A DNA stretch of 64,000 nt from Streptomonospora nanhaiensis (GCF_013410565.1 NZ_JACCFO010000001.1:2418001-2482000), one strand, 5' to 3'; positions 28,353-37,379 are shown, numbered from the stretch's first letter. The notes: generated by a model not told the origin, from the sequence alone. Numbers and translations are program-made.

Positions 28353-28693
28353 GCACCGAACTGGTGCCGGTCACCATCGACGGCCAGGACGTCTACATCG
28401 AGGTGCGGCGGCTGCCGGGGTCGGAGCCGACGTCGTCGGCCCGGCTGGAGGCCGCCGGCCGCAAGGCGGTCGAGGCCCTGGATCTGGCCCAGGACGCCGT
28501 GGTGTCGGTGGCCGCGCGGTTCGCCTCGACCGTGGCCGACCTCGGCCGCCAGGCGGTGCGCCCGGAGTCGGTGTCGGTGGAGTTCGGGATCACCATCGCC
28601 ACGGAGGGCAACGTCATCCTGCTGAGCGGATCGGCCCAGGCGTCGCTGTCGGTCGTGCTGACCTACCCCTGCCGCCCACCCCGCGCCGACTGA
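28349..28693 (+). CDS. Trypco1-type (CU044_2847 family) protein
   Basis: 114 residues from GTG 28349. Layout matches the trypsin-co-occurring domain 1 family: N-terminal strand pair (LVPVTIDGQDVYIEV), a central helix (about 35-70, ending STVADLG), then a conserved RPESVSVEFGITIATEGNVI block and a final strand. Known members accompany trypsin-like proteases in predicted immune/conflict operons; their biochemical role is unproven. Overlaps the preceding gene by 4 bp, and a bidirectional hairpin follows. Confidence 0.85.
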   Translation: MSTELVPVTIDGQDVYIEVRRLPGSEPTSSARLEAAGRKAVEALDLAQDAVVSVAARFASTVADLGRQAVRPESVSVEFGITIATEGNVILLSGSAQASLSVVLTYPCRPPRAD

Positions 28694-28728
28694 CCCGCCC
28701 CGGGGCGGTGGACCCCGCCCGGCCCCAC

Positions 28729-28759
28729 CCCCGGCGGCGGGGCCGCGCCGCCGCCGGGG
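28729..28759. terminator. bidirectional terminator
   Basis: 12-bp stem CCCCGGCGGCGG (28729-28740) with its complement (28748-28759), 7-nt loop, in the 93-bp gap between convergent genes. Confidence 0.6.
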
Positions 28760-28786
28760 CACGGGGCCGGAGGGCCGCCCGGGTTG

Positions 28787-29416
28787 TCAGGCGGGGTCGC
28801 GGTCGCCGGTGGTGCCGTCGGTCTGCTCGCGGAGGATGTCGAGGTGGCCGGCGTGGCGGGCGGTCTCCTCGATCATGTGGACGAGGATCCAGCGCAGGGA
28901 CACCGGGCCGAGTTCGTCGTGGTCGGCGGCGTGGTCGAGCGCGTGGTCGGCGACGGCCGCGCGGGACCGGGCGCACTCGCGTTCGTAATCGGCGATCACC
29001 GCGGCGATCGGGGTGTGGTCGGGGACGGTGAACGTGGACTCCACGGCCGCGAGGAGCGGCCGCAGCTCGTCCTCGACGGCGGGGTCGGCGCGCAGGACGC
29101 GCTGGAACCAGTTGCGCTCGACCAGGGTGAGGTGGCGCAGCACCCCGGCCACGGTGGTGTCGGAGGGCACGAGGCGGCGCCGGGAGTCGGAGTCGGTGAG
29201 GCCGCGCGCCTTGCGGGCGGCGGCCCAGCGCAGGTAGTCGAGGAACCCGGTGAGGGTGGCGCGCTCGTCGGCGGTGGTGGTGCCCAGCACCCACGGTGCC
29301 ACCTGGTCGACGGTGAGGGGGCCGGGCAGCGGGGCGGTGTCGCCGACGGGGCGGGCGGGGTCGGTGGAGGCGGAGAAGGCGGCGGGGGCGGTGGGGCCGG
29401 GTGTCGCATCCGTCAT
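28787..29416 (-). CDS. DinB/DUF664 family protein
   Basis: 209 residues of the DinB four-helix fold. Candidate metal ligands are the His in LRHLTLVE and the two His in ETARHAGHLDI, the typical three-His set. In actinomycetes this family includes mycothiol- or bacillithiol-dependent S-transferases, so a detoxification role is plausible; substrate unknown. Residues 1-40 are Ala/Pro-rich. TAGATT lies 7 nt before the ATG, suggesting a leaderless message. Convergent with the conflict cassette. Confidence 0.88.
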   Translation of the reverse strand: MTDATPGPTAPAAFSASTDPARPVGDTAPLPGPLTVDQVAPWVLGTTTADERATLTGFLDYLRWAAARKARGLTDSDSRRRLVPSDTTVAGVLRHLTLVERNWFQRVLRADPAVEDELRPLLAAVESTFTVPDHTPIAAVIADYERECARSRAAVADHALDHAADHDELGPVSLRWILVHMIEETARHAGHLDILREQTDGTTGDRDPA

Positions 29417-29423
29417 AGGGGCG

Positions 29424-29429
29424 AATCTA
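29424..29429 (-). promoter_or_regulatory. -10 element of the DinB-type gene (leaderless)
   Basis: TAGATT on the minus strand, 7 nt upstream of the ATG at 29416. Confidence 0.45.
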
Positions 29430-29566
29430 GGCCGCCGGCGCCGGCACGGGAAGCGTTGGTCCGGCGGCTGTGGACAACCCCGGCCGCGTCCGCCCCGGAC
29501 ACGGGCGCGGCCCGGCCCGCCGGCGCCCCTCGGGCTCCGGCCGGCCGGGCCGCCCGGCCGGTGGGG

Positions 29567-30760
29567 TCAGGCCCCCGGAACGCGGAGCAGCAGCGCGTCG
29601 CCCTGGCCGCCGCCCCCGCACAGGGCCGCCGCGCCCAGGCCGCCGCCCCTGCGGCGCAGCTCGTAGACCAGGTGCAGGGCCAGCCGCGCGCCCGAGGCGC
29701 CGATGGGGTGGCCCAGGGCGATGGCGCCGCCGTCGGGGTTGACGATGTCGGAGTCCTCGGCGATTCCCAGGTCGCGCATCGACTGCACGGCCACGCTGGC
29801 GAACGCCTCGTTGATCTCGATGAGGTCGAGGTCGGAGACCTGGAACCCGGCCTTGCCCAGCGCGTGCCGGATGGCGTTGGAGGGCTGGGACTGCAGCGCG
29901 TTGTCGGGCCCGGCGACGTTGCCGTGCGCGCCGACCTCGGCCAGGACCTCGCAGCCCAGCTCCTCGGCCTTGGCGCGGCTCATCACGACGACCGCGCAGG
30001 CGCCGTCGGAGATCTGCGACGACGACCCGGCGGTGATGGTGCCCTCGGGCGAGAACGCCGGGCGCAGCCGGGCCAGGGTCTCGACGGTGGTGTCGGGCCG
30101 CACGCCCTCGTCCTCGGTGACCAGCCGGTCCTCGCCCTTGCGCTGGGGCACCCGCACCGGCACGATCTCGGCCTCGAACCGGCCGTCCTTGACGGCGGCG
30201 GCGGCGCGCTGGTGGGAGCGGGCGGCGAACGCGTCCTGCTCGGCGCGGCCGATCCCCAGGCGGGCGTTGTGCCGCTCGGTGGAGGCGCCCATGGAGTCGC
30301 CGTCGAAGGCGTCGGTCAGGCCGTCGTGCGCGGTGGCGTCGAGGACCTCGATCGAGCCGTACTTGTAGCCGTGCCGCGACTTGGGCAGGAGGTGGGGGGC
30401 GTTGGTCATGGACTCCATGCCTCCGGCCACGACCACGTCGAACTCCCCGGCCGCGATGAGCTGGTCGGCCAGCGCGATCGCGTCCAGGCCCGACAGGCAC
30501 ACCTTGTTGATGGTCAGCGAGGGCACGCTCATGGGGATACCGGCCTTGACGGCGGCCTGGCGGGAGGGGATCTGCCCCTGCCCGGCCTGGAGCACCTGGC
30601 CCATCACGACGTAGTCGACCTGCTCCCCGCGGATGCCGGCGCGCTCCAGGGCGGCCCTGATCGCGAAGCCGCCGAGGTCGACGGCGGAGAATCCGGCGAG
30701 GGAGCCCAGCAGCCGGCCGATGGGGGTCCGCGCTCCACTGACGATGACGGATCCGGGCAT
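29567..30760 (-). CDS. acetyl-CoA C-acetyltransferase (thiolase)
   Basis: 397 residues from ATG 30760, GGAGG 7 nt upstream. Catalytic Cys88 (INKVCLSG), His in GHPIGASG, and second Cys in [12 protein letters not shown] make a complete thiolase. Converts two acetyl-CoA to acetoacetyl-CoA or the reverse, feeding the C4 acyl-CoA pool used by the dehydrogenase at 34.6 kb and the mutase IcmA. The frame stays open far upstream but overlaps the epimerase gene, so this start is chosen. Divergent from the epimerase (105-bp gap). Confidence 0.95.
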   Translation of the reverse strand: MPGSVIVSGARTPIGRLLGSLAGFSAVDLGGFAIRAALERAGIRGEQVDYVVMGQVLQAGQGQIPSRQAAVKAGIPMSVPSLTINKVCLSGLDAIALADQLIAAGEFDVVVAGGMESMTNAPHLLPKSRHGYKYGSIEVLDATAHDGLTDAFDGDSMGASTERHNARLGIGRAEQDAFAARSHQRAAAAVKDGRFEAEIVPVRVPQRKGEDRLVTEDEGVRPDTTVETLARLRPAFSPEGTITAGSSSQISDGACAVVVMSRAKAEELGCEVLAEVGAHGNVAGPDNALQSQPSNAIRHALGKAGFQVSDLDLIEINEAFASVAVQSMRDLGIAEDSDIVNPDGGAIALGHPIGASGARLALHLVYELRRRGGGLGAAALCGGGGQGDALLLRVPGA

Positions 30761-30865
30761 TGGCGTGCCTCCGTAGTGTTTGAGCGGCTTTCGACTTCGC
30801 GCCACACCTCGTCTGCCACCATACATAGACGCCCCCCGGCCGCAGCTTGAGGAGGTTGGAGTCCC

Positions 30866-31312
30866 ATGCTGACCCGCATCGACCACGTCGGAATCGCCTG
30901 CGTGGACCTTGACGCGAGCATCGCGTTCTACCGCCGGACCTACGGCTTCGAGGTGGCCCACGAGGAGGTCAACGAGGAGCAGGGGGTGCGCGAGGCCATG
31001 CTGCGCGTCAACGGCACCGACGACGGCGGCGCCACCTACCTGCAACTGCTGGAGCCCACCCGCGACGACTCCCCCGTCGCGAAGTTCCTCGCCCGGCACG
31101 GCGAGGGCGTCCACCACATCGCCTTCGGCACCGCCGACGTGGCGGGCGCCGCCGAGGAGGTCGGCGGCAGGGGCGTGCGCGTGCTCGACCCCGCCCCGCG
31201 GCACGGCTCGATGGACTCCCGGATCGTGTTCCTGCACCCCAAGGACTGCGGCGGGGTCCTCACCGAGCTGGTGCAGGCCGCTGACCAGGGCGGCGGCCGC
31301 GGCGAGGGGTGA
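30866..31312 (+). CDS. mce: methylmalonyl-CoA epimerase
   Basis: 148 residues, vicinal oxygen chelate fold. Metal ligands are visible as His7 (RIDHVGIA), His in GVHHIAFG and Glu in VLTELV; length is typical. Interconverts (R)- and (S)-methylmalonyl-CoA in propionate and branched-chain catabolism. ATG start with GAGGAGGTTGGAG upstream. Divergent from the thiolase and followed by the Scy/FilP-like gene, the same neighbourhood I recall from Streptomyces, where mce sits beside scy and filP. Confidence 0.94.
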   Translation: MLTRIDHVGIACVDLDASIAFYRRTYGFEVAHEEVNEEQGVREAMLRVNGTDDGGATYLQLLEPTRDDSPVAKFLARHGEGVHHIAFGTADVAGAAEEVGGRGVRVLDPAPRHGSMDSRIVFLHPKDCGGVLTELVQAADQGGGRGEG

Positions 31313-31914
31313 GGCGGAGCGCCGGGCCGCGCCGTCCGGCGGCGCCGGCGCGCGGCCGGGGCCGCCGGAAGAACCGGTCCAGACCGCCCTTCTTTAGCAC
31401 ACATCGGGGCGTTTGGCCCTCTTGCGGCACTATGCTGTTAATGCGTCACTGGACCCGTGGCGCGTCCCGCCACCCCGCGGGAGGCGTCGGCCAGGTGTAA
31501 CGAAACCGTCACATTGGGCATCGCCGCACGTCTCGGCACCGCCGTTTGCACCGGGAACCGTTCGGTGTGCCGGAAACCCTCCTCCGCGGGGCGTTGAGCT
31601 TGATAAAGTCTGCTAGCTGCCGGGTTTCCCGGTACGACCACCGTCCCCCGCCCGTCGCGGCCGGCCGAGTCGGGCACGTCGCGAACGGCGTCCGCGGCCC
31701 ACGGCCGAACAAAACGTGCATCTCCGTATCAATGGAGTGAACCGCCAACGCGGGCCCCGCTCGTCGGAGTACCCTCCCCCGAGAGGTACCCGCACAACCG
31801 CCGGATCGTGGCGAGAGGAGCGGCAGCACGTGCCGAAGCGTCATCGCCCGCGCCTCGACTCGACACGAACATCCGTCCAGAAGCCGTCTCGTCACTCGTT
31901 CAGGATTCCGCCAC
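31313..31914. other. long leader region before the coiled-coil gene
   Basis: 602 bp with no credible gene; frames here lack similarity and codon bias. GC is lower than average between 31400 and 31740. Possible plus-strand promoter elements: TTGCGG with TATGCT around 31421-31437, and TTGAGC/TTGATA followed by TAGCTG around 31594-31618. The downstream gene may therefore have a leader of 300-450 nt. Confidence 0.4.
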
Positions 31915-33225
31915 ATGTCGTCGTCCGATATTGAAGCCCAGCTCACCAATTTCTTCGAGGAAGGCAACCAAGCCACCGAGTTCGACGTGGTGCTGCGCGG
32001 TTTCGACCGGCAGCAGGTCCTCTCCTTCGTCGACCAACTGAAGTCCGAGCTCCAGCGCGCCAGGGAAGAGTCCGACCGCCAGCGGAACGAACTTGCCGAG
32101 GCCAAGCGCCAGCTCCAGGAGCAGGAGCGCCCCACCTACTCCGGTCTGGGCGCGCGCATCGAGCAGCTGCTGCGCCTCGCCGAGGAGCAGGCCACCGAGC
32201 TCGTCCAGGGCGCCCGCGCCGAGGCCAACGACATCAAGGCCGAGGCCAAGATCGAGGCCGCCGAGATGCGCTCGGCCGCCGAGAACGAGTCCACCGAGCT
32301 GCGCGCCAGCGCCCAGCGCGAGGCCGACGAGATGCGCGCCTCCGCCGAGGGCGAGGCCGATGAGATCCGCACGACCGCCCGCCGCGAGGCCGACGAGCTG
32401 ACCTCCACCACCGAGCGCGAGGTCCAGAAGAAGCGCTCGGCCGTCGACCACGAGATCGCCGAGAAGCGGGCGACCTTCGAGGGCGAGATCGCCAAGCTGC
32501 GCACCACCACCGAGCGCGAGTGCGCCCAGGCCCGCGCCTCCGCCAAGCGCGAGCGCGACGAAACCCTCCAGACCGCCAAGCGCCAGGCCGACGAGATGCG
32601 CGCCCAGGCCCAGCGCCTGCTTGAGGAGAGCGAGGCCAAGCGGGCCCAGGAGGAGGCGGAGTTCGAGATCCAGCTCGCCGCCCGCCGCGAGGAGGCCGAG
32701 CGCCAGGACGCCGAGCGGCTGGCCGCCGCCCAGGCCGCCACTCAGAAGCTCGTGGCCGAGGCCGAGGAGCGGGCCGCCAGCGCCGAGCAGCGCGCCACCA
32801 AGGCCAGTGCCCAGGCCGAGCAGACCCGCCGCGACGCCGAGCAGCACGCCAAGCAGCTCGTCGCCAACGCCAAGAAGAACGCCGAGCAGATCACGGCCGA
32901 GGCCAAGTCCAAGGCCGAGCACCTGGTCAGCGACGCCAAGGCCGAGGCCGAGCGCATCCGCGGCATCGCCCAGCACGAGGTCGACGAGCTCAGCCGCCAG
33001 CGCGACAGCATCCAGTCGCACCTGGACCAGCTGCGCCAGCTCCTGGGCGGTGGCGGCGGCGCCCCCGCGGCCCCGGTCGCTCCCGAGCCCGCCCCGGTCG
33101 CCGCGGCCGAGCCTCCGGCGGCCATCGAGTCCAAGGGCCAGGGCGGCCAGCGCTCCCCGCGCCAGCCGGTCGGCGCCGCCTCGGGCCGCAAGAACAACGA
33201 CGACGAAGACTGGTGGCAGGAGTAG
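31915..33225 (+). CDS. Scy/FilP-like coiled-coil cytoskeletal protein
   Basis: 436 residues. The N-terminus (about 22-43, FDVVLRGFDRQQVLSFVDQL) resembles the DivIVA/Scy amino-terminal segment. GLGARIEQLLRLAEEQA follows, then about 300 residues of unbroken heptad coiled coil rich in Ala/Glu/Arg, and a disordered Pro/Ala/acidic tail (386-436). In Streptomyces, Scy and FilP organise polar growth and give stiffness to hyphae; the location beside mce is the same. At 436 residues it is nearer FilP than the very long Scy, but it has the DivIVA-like start. AGGA precedes the ATG. Confidence 0.85.
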   Translation: MSSSDIEAQLTNFFEEGNQATEFDVVLRGFDRQQVLSFVDQLKSELQRAREESDRQRNELAEAKRQLQEQERPTYSGLGARIEQLLRLAEEQATELVQGARAEANDIKAEAKIEAAEMRSAAENESTELRASAQREADEMRASAEGEADEIRTTARREADELTSTTEREVQKKRSAVDHEIAEKRATFEGEIAKLRTTTERECAQARASAKRERDETLQTAKRQADEMRAQAQRLLEESEAKRAQEEAEFEIQLAARREEAERQDAERLAAAQAATQKLVAEAEERAASAEQRATKASAQAEQTRRDAEQHAKQLVANAKKNAEQITAEAKSKAEHLVSDAKAEAERIRGIAQHEVDELSRQRDSIQSHLDQLRQLLGGGGGAPAAPVAPEPAPVAAAEPPAAIESKGQGGQRSPRQPVGAASGRKNNDDEDWWQE

Positions 33226-33280
33226 GCCCCACAGCCTGCCCGGCTTCCAGGACACCGCGGCCTACGGGCCGCAACGCGAC

Positions 33281-33325
33281 GGCGGCGGCCCCGCTCCCGG
33301 TCTCACCGGGGGCGGGGCCGCCGCC
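33281..33325. terminator. bidirectional terminator
   Basis: 20-bp stem with a single G-U type mismatch (33281-33300 with 33306-33325), 5-nt loop, between convergent genes ending at 33225 and 33380. Confidence 0.75.
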
Positions 33326-33379
33326 GTTGTGCGCGGGGCGCTCCGGACCGCGGCGCGGACGCGCCGGCCGGGCCCCGGG

Positions 33380-34123
33380 TCAGGCGGGGGTGCTGAAGGT
33401 GTCGCGCTCGTAGGGGCCGTCCCACTCCTGGGGCAGCGGCGCGGCCTTGGGCGCGACGCGCTCGACCACCTCGTTGAGCACGCGGCGCACGTACGGCTCG
33501 CCCACCCACAGGTGCTTGGCGCCCTCCACCCCGATGACCTCGGCCTGGGGCACGCGCGCGAAGCGCCGCCGGGCCTCGTCGGGGCGCAGGTAGTCGTCGA
33601 ACTCCGGCACCAGCGCCACCAGCGGCTTGCCCGACCGCCCCCAGGTGTCCAGGTCGGCGTCGGTGGCGCGGTGCAGCGGCGGCGACAGCAGGATCGCGCC
33701 CGCGACCTCGGGGTCGCAGCCCCACTTCAGCGCCAGTTCGGTGCCGAACGACCAGCCCAGCAGCCACGGCGCGGGCAGCCCCTCGAACTCGGCGAACTCG
33801 ATGGCCGCCGCGACGTCGAAGCGCTCGGTCTCGCCCTCGCCGAACTCGCCCTCGCTGGTGCCGTGCCGCGACGACGTGCCCCGCGTGTTGAAGCGCAGCA
33901 CGGCCACGTCGGCCAGCGCGGGCAGCCGGAACGCCGCCTTGCGCAGCACGTGGCTGTCCATCATCCCCTCCGCCGTGGGCAGCGGGTGCAGGCACACCAG
34001 CGTGGCGACGGGGTCGCGGCCCTCCGGCAGCGCGAGTTCGCCCACCAGGCGCAGGTCGTCGGCGGTGTGCAGGGTGACGGCGCGGCGCTCGGCGGGCAGC
34101 ACCGTGGTGGCGCGGATCTGCAT
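33380..34123 (-). CDS. alpha/beta hydrolase
   Basis: 247 residues from ATG 34123 with GAGGAG upstream. Nucleophile elbow GWSFG, a likely acid in EFDDY, and catalytic His in GAKHLW complete the triad; LHPLPTAEGMMDSHV and FNTRGTSSR form the oxyanion-side loops. The dienelactone-hydrolase/YqiA-like branch is likely; cytoplasmic. Substrate unknown. The preceding zinc-ribbon gene lies 86 bp upstream in the same direction. Confidence 0.88.
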   Translation of the reverse strand: MQIRATTVLPAERRAVTLHTADDLRLVGELALPEGRDPVATLVCLHPLPTAEGMMDSHVLRKAAFRLPALADVAVLRFNTRGTSSRHGTSEGEFGEGETERFDVAAAIEFAEFEGLPAPWLLGWSFGTELALKWGCDPEVAGAILLSPPLHRATDADLDTWGRSGKPLVALVPEFDDYLRPDEARRRFARVPQAEVIGVEGAKHLWVGEPYVRRVLNEVVERVAPKAAPLPQEWDGPYERDTFSTPA

Positions 34124-34209
34124 GGCTCCTCGGTTCGGTGGAGGTGCGGGTCGAAGAGGTCGGGCGGCGGCAGCGGCGCGGCGGCCCGACGGGCCCGCGC
34201 CGCGCGGGT

Positions 34210-34536
34210 TCAGCGCCGGGGGTGGCGCACGCCCCGGTGGGTGCGCCGCTCCCAGCACGAGGAGTGCCAGTGGCGGCGGTCCTCGCCGTCGCCGAAGGGC
34301 CGCCAGGCCACGACGTGCGGCATGCCCGGCGGGATCTCCTGGTGGCAGCCCGGGCAGCGGTAGTGCTTGGCGGCGGCCGCGCCGCTGATGCGGCGGATGA
34401 CCCACTCGCCGTCGGGGCCGTTCTCGCGGGCCTGACCGCCCGTGATGCGCAGGAACAGGGCGTCGTCGTCACCGGACGGGCGGCCGCCCCCCTTGCGGAG
34501 GGCGCCGCGGCGGGAGGTGTTGCGGCGCGGGCTCAC
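34210..34536 (-). CDS. small zinc-ribbon protein
   Basis: 108 residues from GTG 34536. A C-terminal zinc site: CPGC, then His, and HWHSSC about 30 residues later, within a region resembling actinobacterial proteins sometimes labelled ATP/GTP-binding. The N-terminus (1-25) is basic. TACCCT ends 6 nt before the GTG, consistent with a leaderless mRNA. Function unknown; from memory, conserved near the 3-hydroxyacyl-CoA dehydrogenase in Streptomyces. Confidence 0.75.
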   Translation of the reverse strand: MSPRRNTSRRGALRKGGGRPSGDDDALFLRITGGQARENGPDGEWVIRRISGAAAAKHYRCPGCHQEIPPGMPHVVAWRPFGDGEDRRHWHSSCWERRTHRGVRHPRR

Positions 34537-34542
34537 CCCTCC

Positions 34543-34548
34543 AGGGTA
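34543..34548 (-). promoter_or_regulatory. -10 element of the zinc-ribbon gene (leaderless)
   Basis: TACCCT on the minus strand, 6 nt before the GTG at 34536. Confidence 0.4.
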
Positions 34549-34621
34549 GGGGCGCCGCCGGGAGGTCCGGGCAGCGGCCCGCCCACCGGCGCGCGCTCCG
34601 CCCGCGCCGCCGAAGGCGGTG

Positions 34622-35812
34622 TCAGCGCAGGGACTGGCGACCCTCGCGCATGAGGTCAACCAGCAGCGGCGCCCACTGGATCGACGCCAGGTGGGCGTTG
34701 GCCATGCCGCCCAGCACCCCGGTGACCCAGTCGACGCCGCGCTCGTCGAGGAGTTCGAGGGGGCCCTTGGGGTAGCCGCAGCCGAAGCGCATGGCGGTGT
34801 CGACGTCCTGGGCGGTGGCGTAGCCGTCGCCGACCATCCGCAGGGCGTCGTCGATGTGGGGGGCCAGCAGCAGGCCGGCGAGGTCGAACCCGTGCGCGCC
34901 GGAGCGCACCCGCTCGGCGAGGACGCCGGTGGGCGGCTCCTCGGCGGGGTTGTCGGCGCCGCCGTAGACGTAGAAGCCGCGCCCGGTCTTGCGGCCCAGC
35001 CGGCCGGCGGCGACCATGCGCCGCAGCAGGGGCGCCGCGACGAACCGGGGCGAGCGGAACTCCGCCCACAGGACGTCCATGACCGCCAGGCAGACGTCCA
35101 GGCCGACCAGGTCGGCCAGGGTCAGCGGGCCCATGGGCAGGCCGGCGTCCTTGGTGACGGCGGTGTCGATCTCCTCGCGCGAGGCCAGGCGGCGCTCGTA
35201 GACGCTGACGGCGTCGTTGATGTAGGGCACCAGCAGCGCGTTGGCGACGAACCCGGCGCGGTCGCCGGCCACCACGGGGGTCTTGCCGATGCGCTTGGCG
35301 ACCTCGGCGGTGACCGCGACGGTGGCGGGGGCGGTGGAGACGGTGGCGACCACCTCGGTCAACTTCATCACCGGCGCGGGGTTGAAGAAGTGCAGGCCCA
35401 CGACCTTGTCGGGGCGCCCGGTCAGCGCGGCGATCTCGGTGACCGACAGGGAGGAGGTGTTGGTGGCCAGGATGGTGCCCGGCGGGCAGATGCGGTCGAG
35501 GTCGGCGAACACGTCGCGCTTGAGGTCCATGCGCTCGGGCACGGCCTCGACGGCGAAGTCCGCGTCGGCCAGGTCGGCGCGGTCGGTGCTGAAGGAGATG
35601 CGGCCGAGGATGGTGCGCTCCTCCTCGGCGGTGAGCTTGCCCTTGTCGACCGCCTTGGCCAGCGAGCGCTCGACGTGGGCGCGGCCGCGTTGCAGCGCCG
35701 CGCCGTCGATCTCGACCCCTGTCACGTGGAAACCCGCGCGGGCGAACACCTCGGCGATACCGGCGCCCATGGTGCCCAGCCCGACCACACCGACCTTGTC
35801 GAATTCCTGCAT
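34622..35812 (-). CDS. 3-hydroxybutyryl/3-hydroxyacyl-CoA dehydrogenase
   Basis: 396 residues from ATG 35812 (AAGG upstream; GTG 9 nt further upstream possible). Rossmann domain with GLGTMGAGIAEVFARAG, catalytic His in LHFFNPAPVM, and HCDH C-terminal domain ending GRKTGRGFYVYG. A second, shorter C-terminal domain (about 310-396; HIDDALRMVGDGYAT, GCGYPKGPLELLDERG) follows, which makes it about 110 residues longer than the simple enzyme. Uses NAD(P) to interconvert 3-hydroxyacyl-CoA and 3-oxoacyl-CoA, supplying butyryl-CoA metabolism upstream of IcmA. Confidence 0.93.
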   Translation of the reverse strand: MQEFDKVGVVGLGTMGAGIAEVFARAGFHVTGVEIDGAALQRGRAHVERSLAKAVDKGKLTAEEERTILGRISFSTDRADLADADFAVEAVPERMDLKRDVFADLDRICPPGTILATNTSSLSVTEIAALTGRPDKVVGLHFFNPAPVMKLTEVVATVSTAPATVAVTAEVAKRIGKTPVVAGDRAGFVANALLVPYINDAVSVYERRLASREEIDTAVTKDAGLPMGPLTLADLVGLDVCLAVMDVLWAEFRSPRFVAAPLLRRMVAAGRLGRKTGRGFYVYGGADNPAEEPPTGVLAERVRSGAHGFDLAGLLLAPHIDDALRMVGDGYATAQDVDTAMRFGCGYPKGPLELLDERGVDWVTGVLGGMANAHLASIQWAPLLVDLMREGRQSLR

Positions 35813-36011
35813 GGGGATCACCTTACGCGTTGGTAGCCCGACGCGGCGGCCCGAGGGTCGTGCAGCGGGTCACGGGGCGGTGCCCGCGGGCGGCGCCGGG
35901 CGGTGGCGGGCGCGGGACCGGGCGGGGCCGCGGCGGGGCGGAACGGCGGCGGGGGCCGGCGGCGCCGGCCCCCGCCCGGGCCGCGGCGCGCGCACGCGCC
36001 GCGGCCGCGCC

Positions 36012-36398
36012 TCAGCAGTCGACGAGTTCGGGCTCCTGGTTGAGCAGTTGGGCCCGCGGGGTGACGAAGTCGGTGTAGGCGGAGTCGGCCTCGGGGCGGA
36101 ACAGGGCCACCCGGTGGCAGTTCTGGAAGGCCAGGCGCATACCGAAGTGGCGCTCGACGGCGCCGCGCATGGCGTCGCTGGCAAGGAGGCGCAGGAGTTG
36201 GCCGCGCTCGGCCTCGCCGGGCGGCGGTACCTCGTTGGCCTCGTAGCCGGCCTCGGCGGTCGCGGCGCGCTCGGCGACCCCGCTGACCACACTCCAGGCG
36301 TACGGCAGTGACTCCTGGATGCAGGCGATGAAGTCGGCGTCCGAAACCGGGCCGCGCCTCGCCTTGCTCAGAAGTTCCGGTGAAACCGTCAGCGACAT
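36012..36398 (-). CDS. SCO5389 family protein
   Basis: 128 residues, MSLTVSPELLSKARRG at the start and LRLAFQNCHRVALF/QLLNQEPELVDC near the end; matches the actinobacterial SCO5389 family of unknown function in sequence and in position next to nucS. No signal peptide or membrane segment. Conserved Cys and His in FQNCHRV could be functional. ATG start with AGGGAC upstream. Confidence 0.85.
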   Translation of the reverse strand: MSLTVSPELLSKARRGPVSDADFIACIQESLPYAWSVVSGVAERAATAEAGYEANEVPPPGEAERGQLLRLLASDAMRGAVERHFGMRLAFQNCHRVALFRPEADSAYTDFVTPRAQLLNQEPELVDC

Positions 36399-36567
36399 GG
36401 GATGTCCCTATCTAACTAAGTCGGTGGGTCTGTGGCAGACCGCCGCGCGAACCCCTCCCTGACCGGGGGAAACCGGTCGGATTCGCGCACCTTCCTGCGA
36501 CGTTAGCCCCCGCGCGCACAGACGTCACGGGACGTCAAGGCCATACCTGACTAGCCTCGACGCCATA

Positions 36568-36588
36568 TGAAAATAGTTATCGTTTTCA
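36568..36588. promoter_or_regulatory. candidate Fur/Zur-family box
   Basis: TGAAAATAGTTATCGTTTTCA, an imperfect palindrome. Its inner 19 bases fit the 9-1-9 Fur box at 13 of 19 positions and share the TGAAAA/TTTTCA ends of actinobacterial Zur sites. It stands out in AT content. It is 115 nt before nucS and 170 nt before the SCO5389-like gene; neither is a known metal gene. Confidence 0.45.
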
Positions 36589-36687
36589 ATCGACGCCACC
36601 GAAAGCGCTGAAACACCCGCCCGGCACGGCGTGAGGCGCGCCACACCCCACTCTCGGGCGGCTCCCGCGGCGGTCCCCGCGCGCGGC

Positions 36688-36693
36688 TAGGAT
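36688..36693 (+). promoter_or_regulatory. -10 element of nucS (leaderless)
   Basis: TAGGAT ends 8 nt before the GTG start at 36702. Confidence 0.45.
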
Positions 36694-36701
36694 CGTGCAG
36701 C

Positions 36702-37379
36702 GTGAGACTCGTGATCGCCCGGTGCAGCGTCGACTACGTCGGCCGCCTCACCGCCCACCTGCCCATGGCCCCCCGGCTCATCCTCTTCAAGGCCGACGGT
36801 TCGGTGTCCGTCCACGCCGACGACCGCGCGTTCAAGCCGCTGAACTGGATGAACCCCCCGTGCACGGTGCGCGAGTCCGCCGACGACGACGGCACCCCGA
36901 TCTGGACGGTCACCCACGGCAAGTCCGGCGAGAAGCTGGTCCTGCGCATCGAGGAGATCAGCCACGACAGCTCCCACGAACTGGGCGTGGACCCGGGCCT
37001 GCAGAAGGACGGCGTCGAGGCCCACCTCCAGGAACTGCTCGCCGAGCACATCACCACCCTGGGCGAGGGCTACACCCTCATCCGCCGCGAGTACCCCACC
37101 GCCATCGGCCCGGTCGACATCCTCTGCCGCGACGGCTCGGGCGCCACGGTCGCCGTGGAGCTGAAGCGGCGCGGCGACATCGACGGCGTGGAGCAGCTCA
37201 CCCGCTACCTCGAACTCCTCAACCGCGACCCCGCGCTCAGCCCGGTGCGCGGCATCTTCGCGGCCCAGGAGATCAAGCCGCAGGCGCGCGTCCTGGCCAC
37301 CGACCGCGGGATCGGCTGCGTCACCCTCGACTACGACGCCCTGCGCGGCATCGAGCCCGACACCCCGCGCCTGTTCTGA
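36702..37379 (+). CDS. nucS: endonuclease NucS (mismatch repair)
   Basis: 225 residues from GTG 36702. N-terminal DNA-binding domain ([25 protein letters not shown]) and a C-terminal RecB-like nuclease with the PD-(D/E)xK core: Asp in GPVDILCRD and Glu-Leu-Lys in VAVELKRRG, then QLTRYLE. NucS/EndoMS cuts mismatched DNA and replaces MutSL in actinobacteria, working with the sliding clamp. Length is normal. Monocistronic. Confidence 0.95.
   Translation: MRLVIARCSVDYVGRLTAHLPMAPRLILFKADGSVSVHADDRAFKPLNWMNPPCTVRESADDDGTPIWTVTHGKSGEKLVLRIEEISHDSSHELGVDPGLQKDGVEAHLQELLAEHITTLGEGYTLIRREYPTAIGPVDILCRDGSGATVAVELKRRGDIDGVEQLTRYLELLNRDPALSPVRGIFAAQEIKPQARVLATDRGIGCVTLDYDALRGIEPDTPRLF

Larger units (their letters stand above)
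36399..36701. other. divergent intergenic region with Fur-family box
   Basis: 303 bp between SCO5389-like and nucS genes. Contains a TTGACG (minus strand, 36538-36533), a GACGTC direct repeat, the Fur/Zur-type palindrome at 36568-36588 and the nucS -10 TAGGAT at 36688-36693. No gene seen. Confidence 0.5.
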
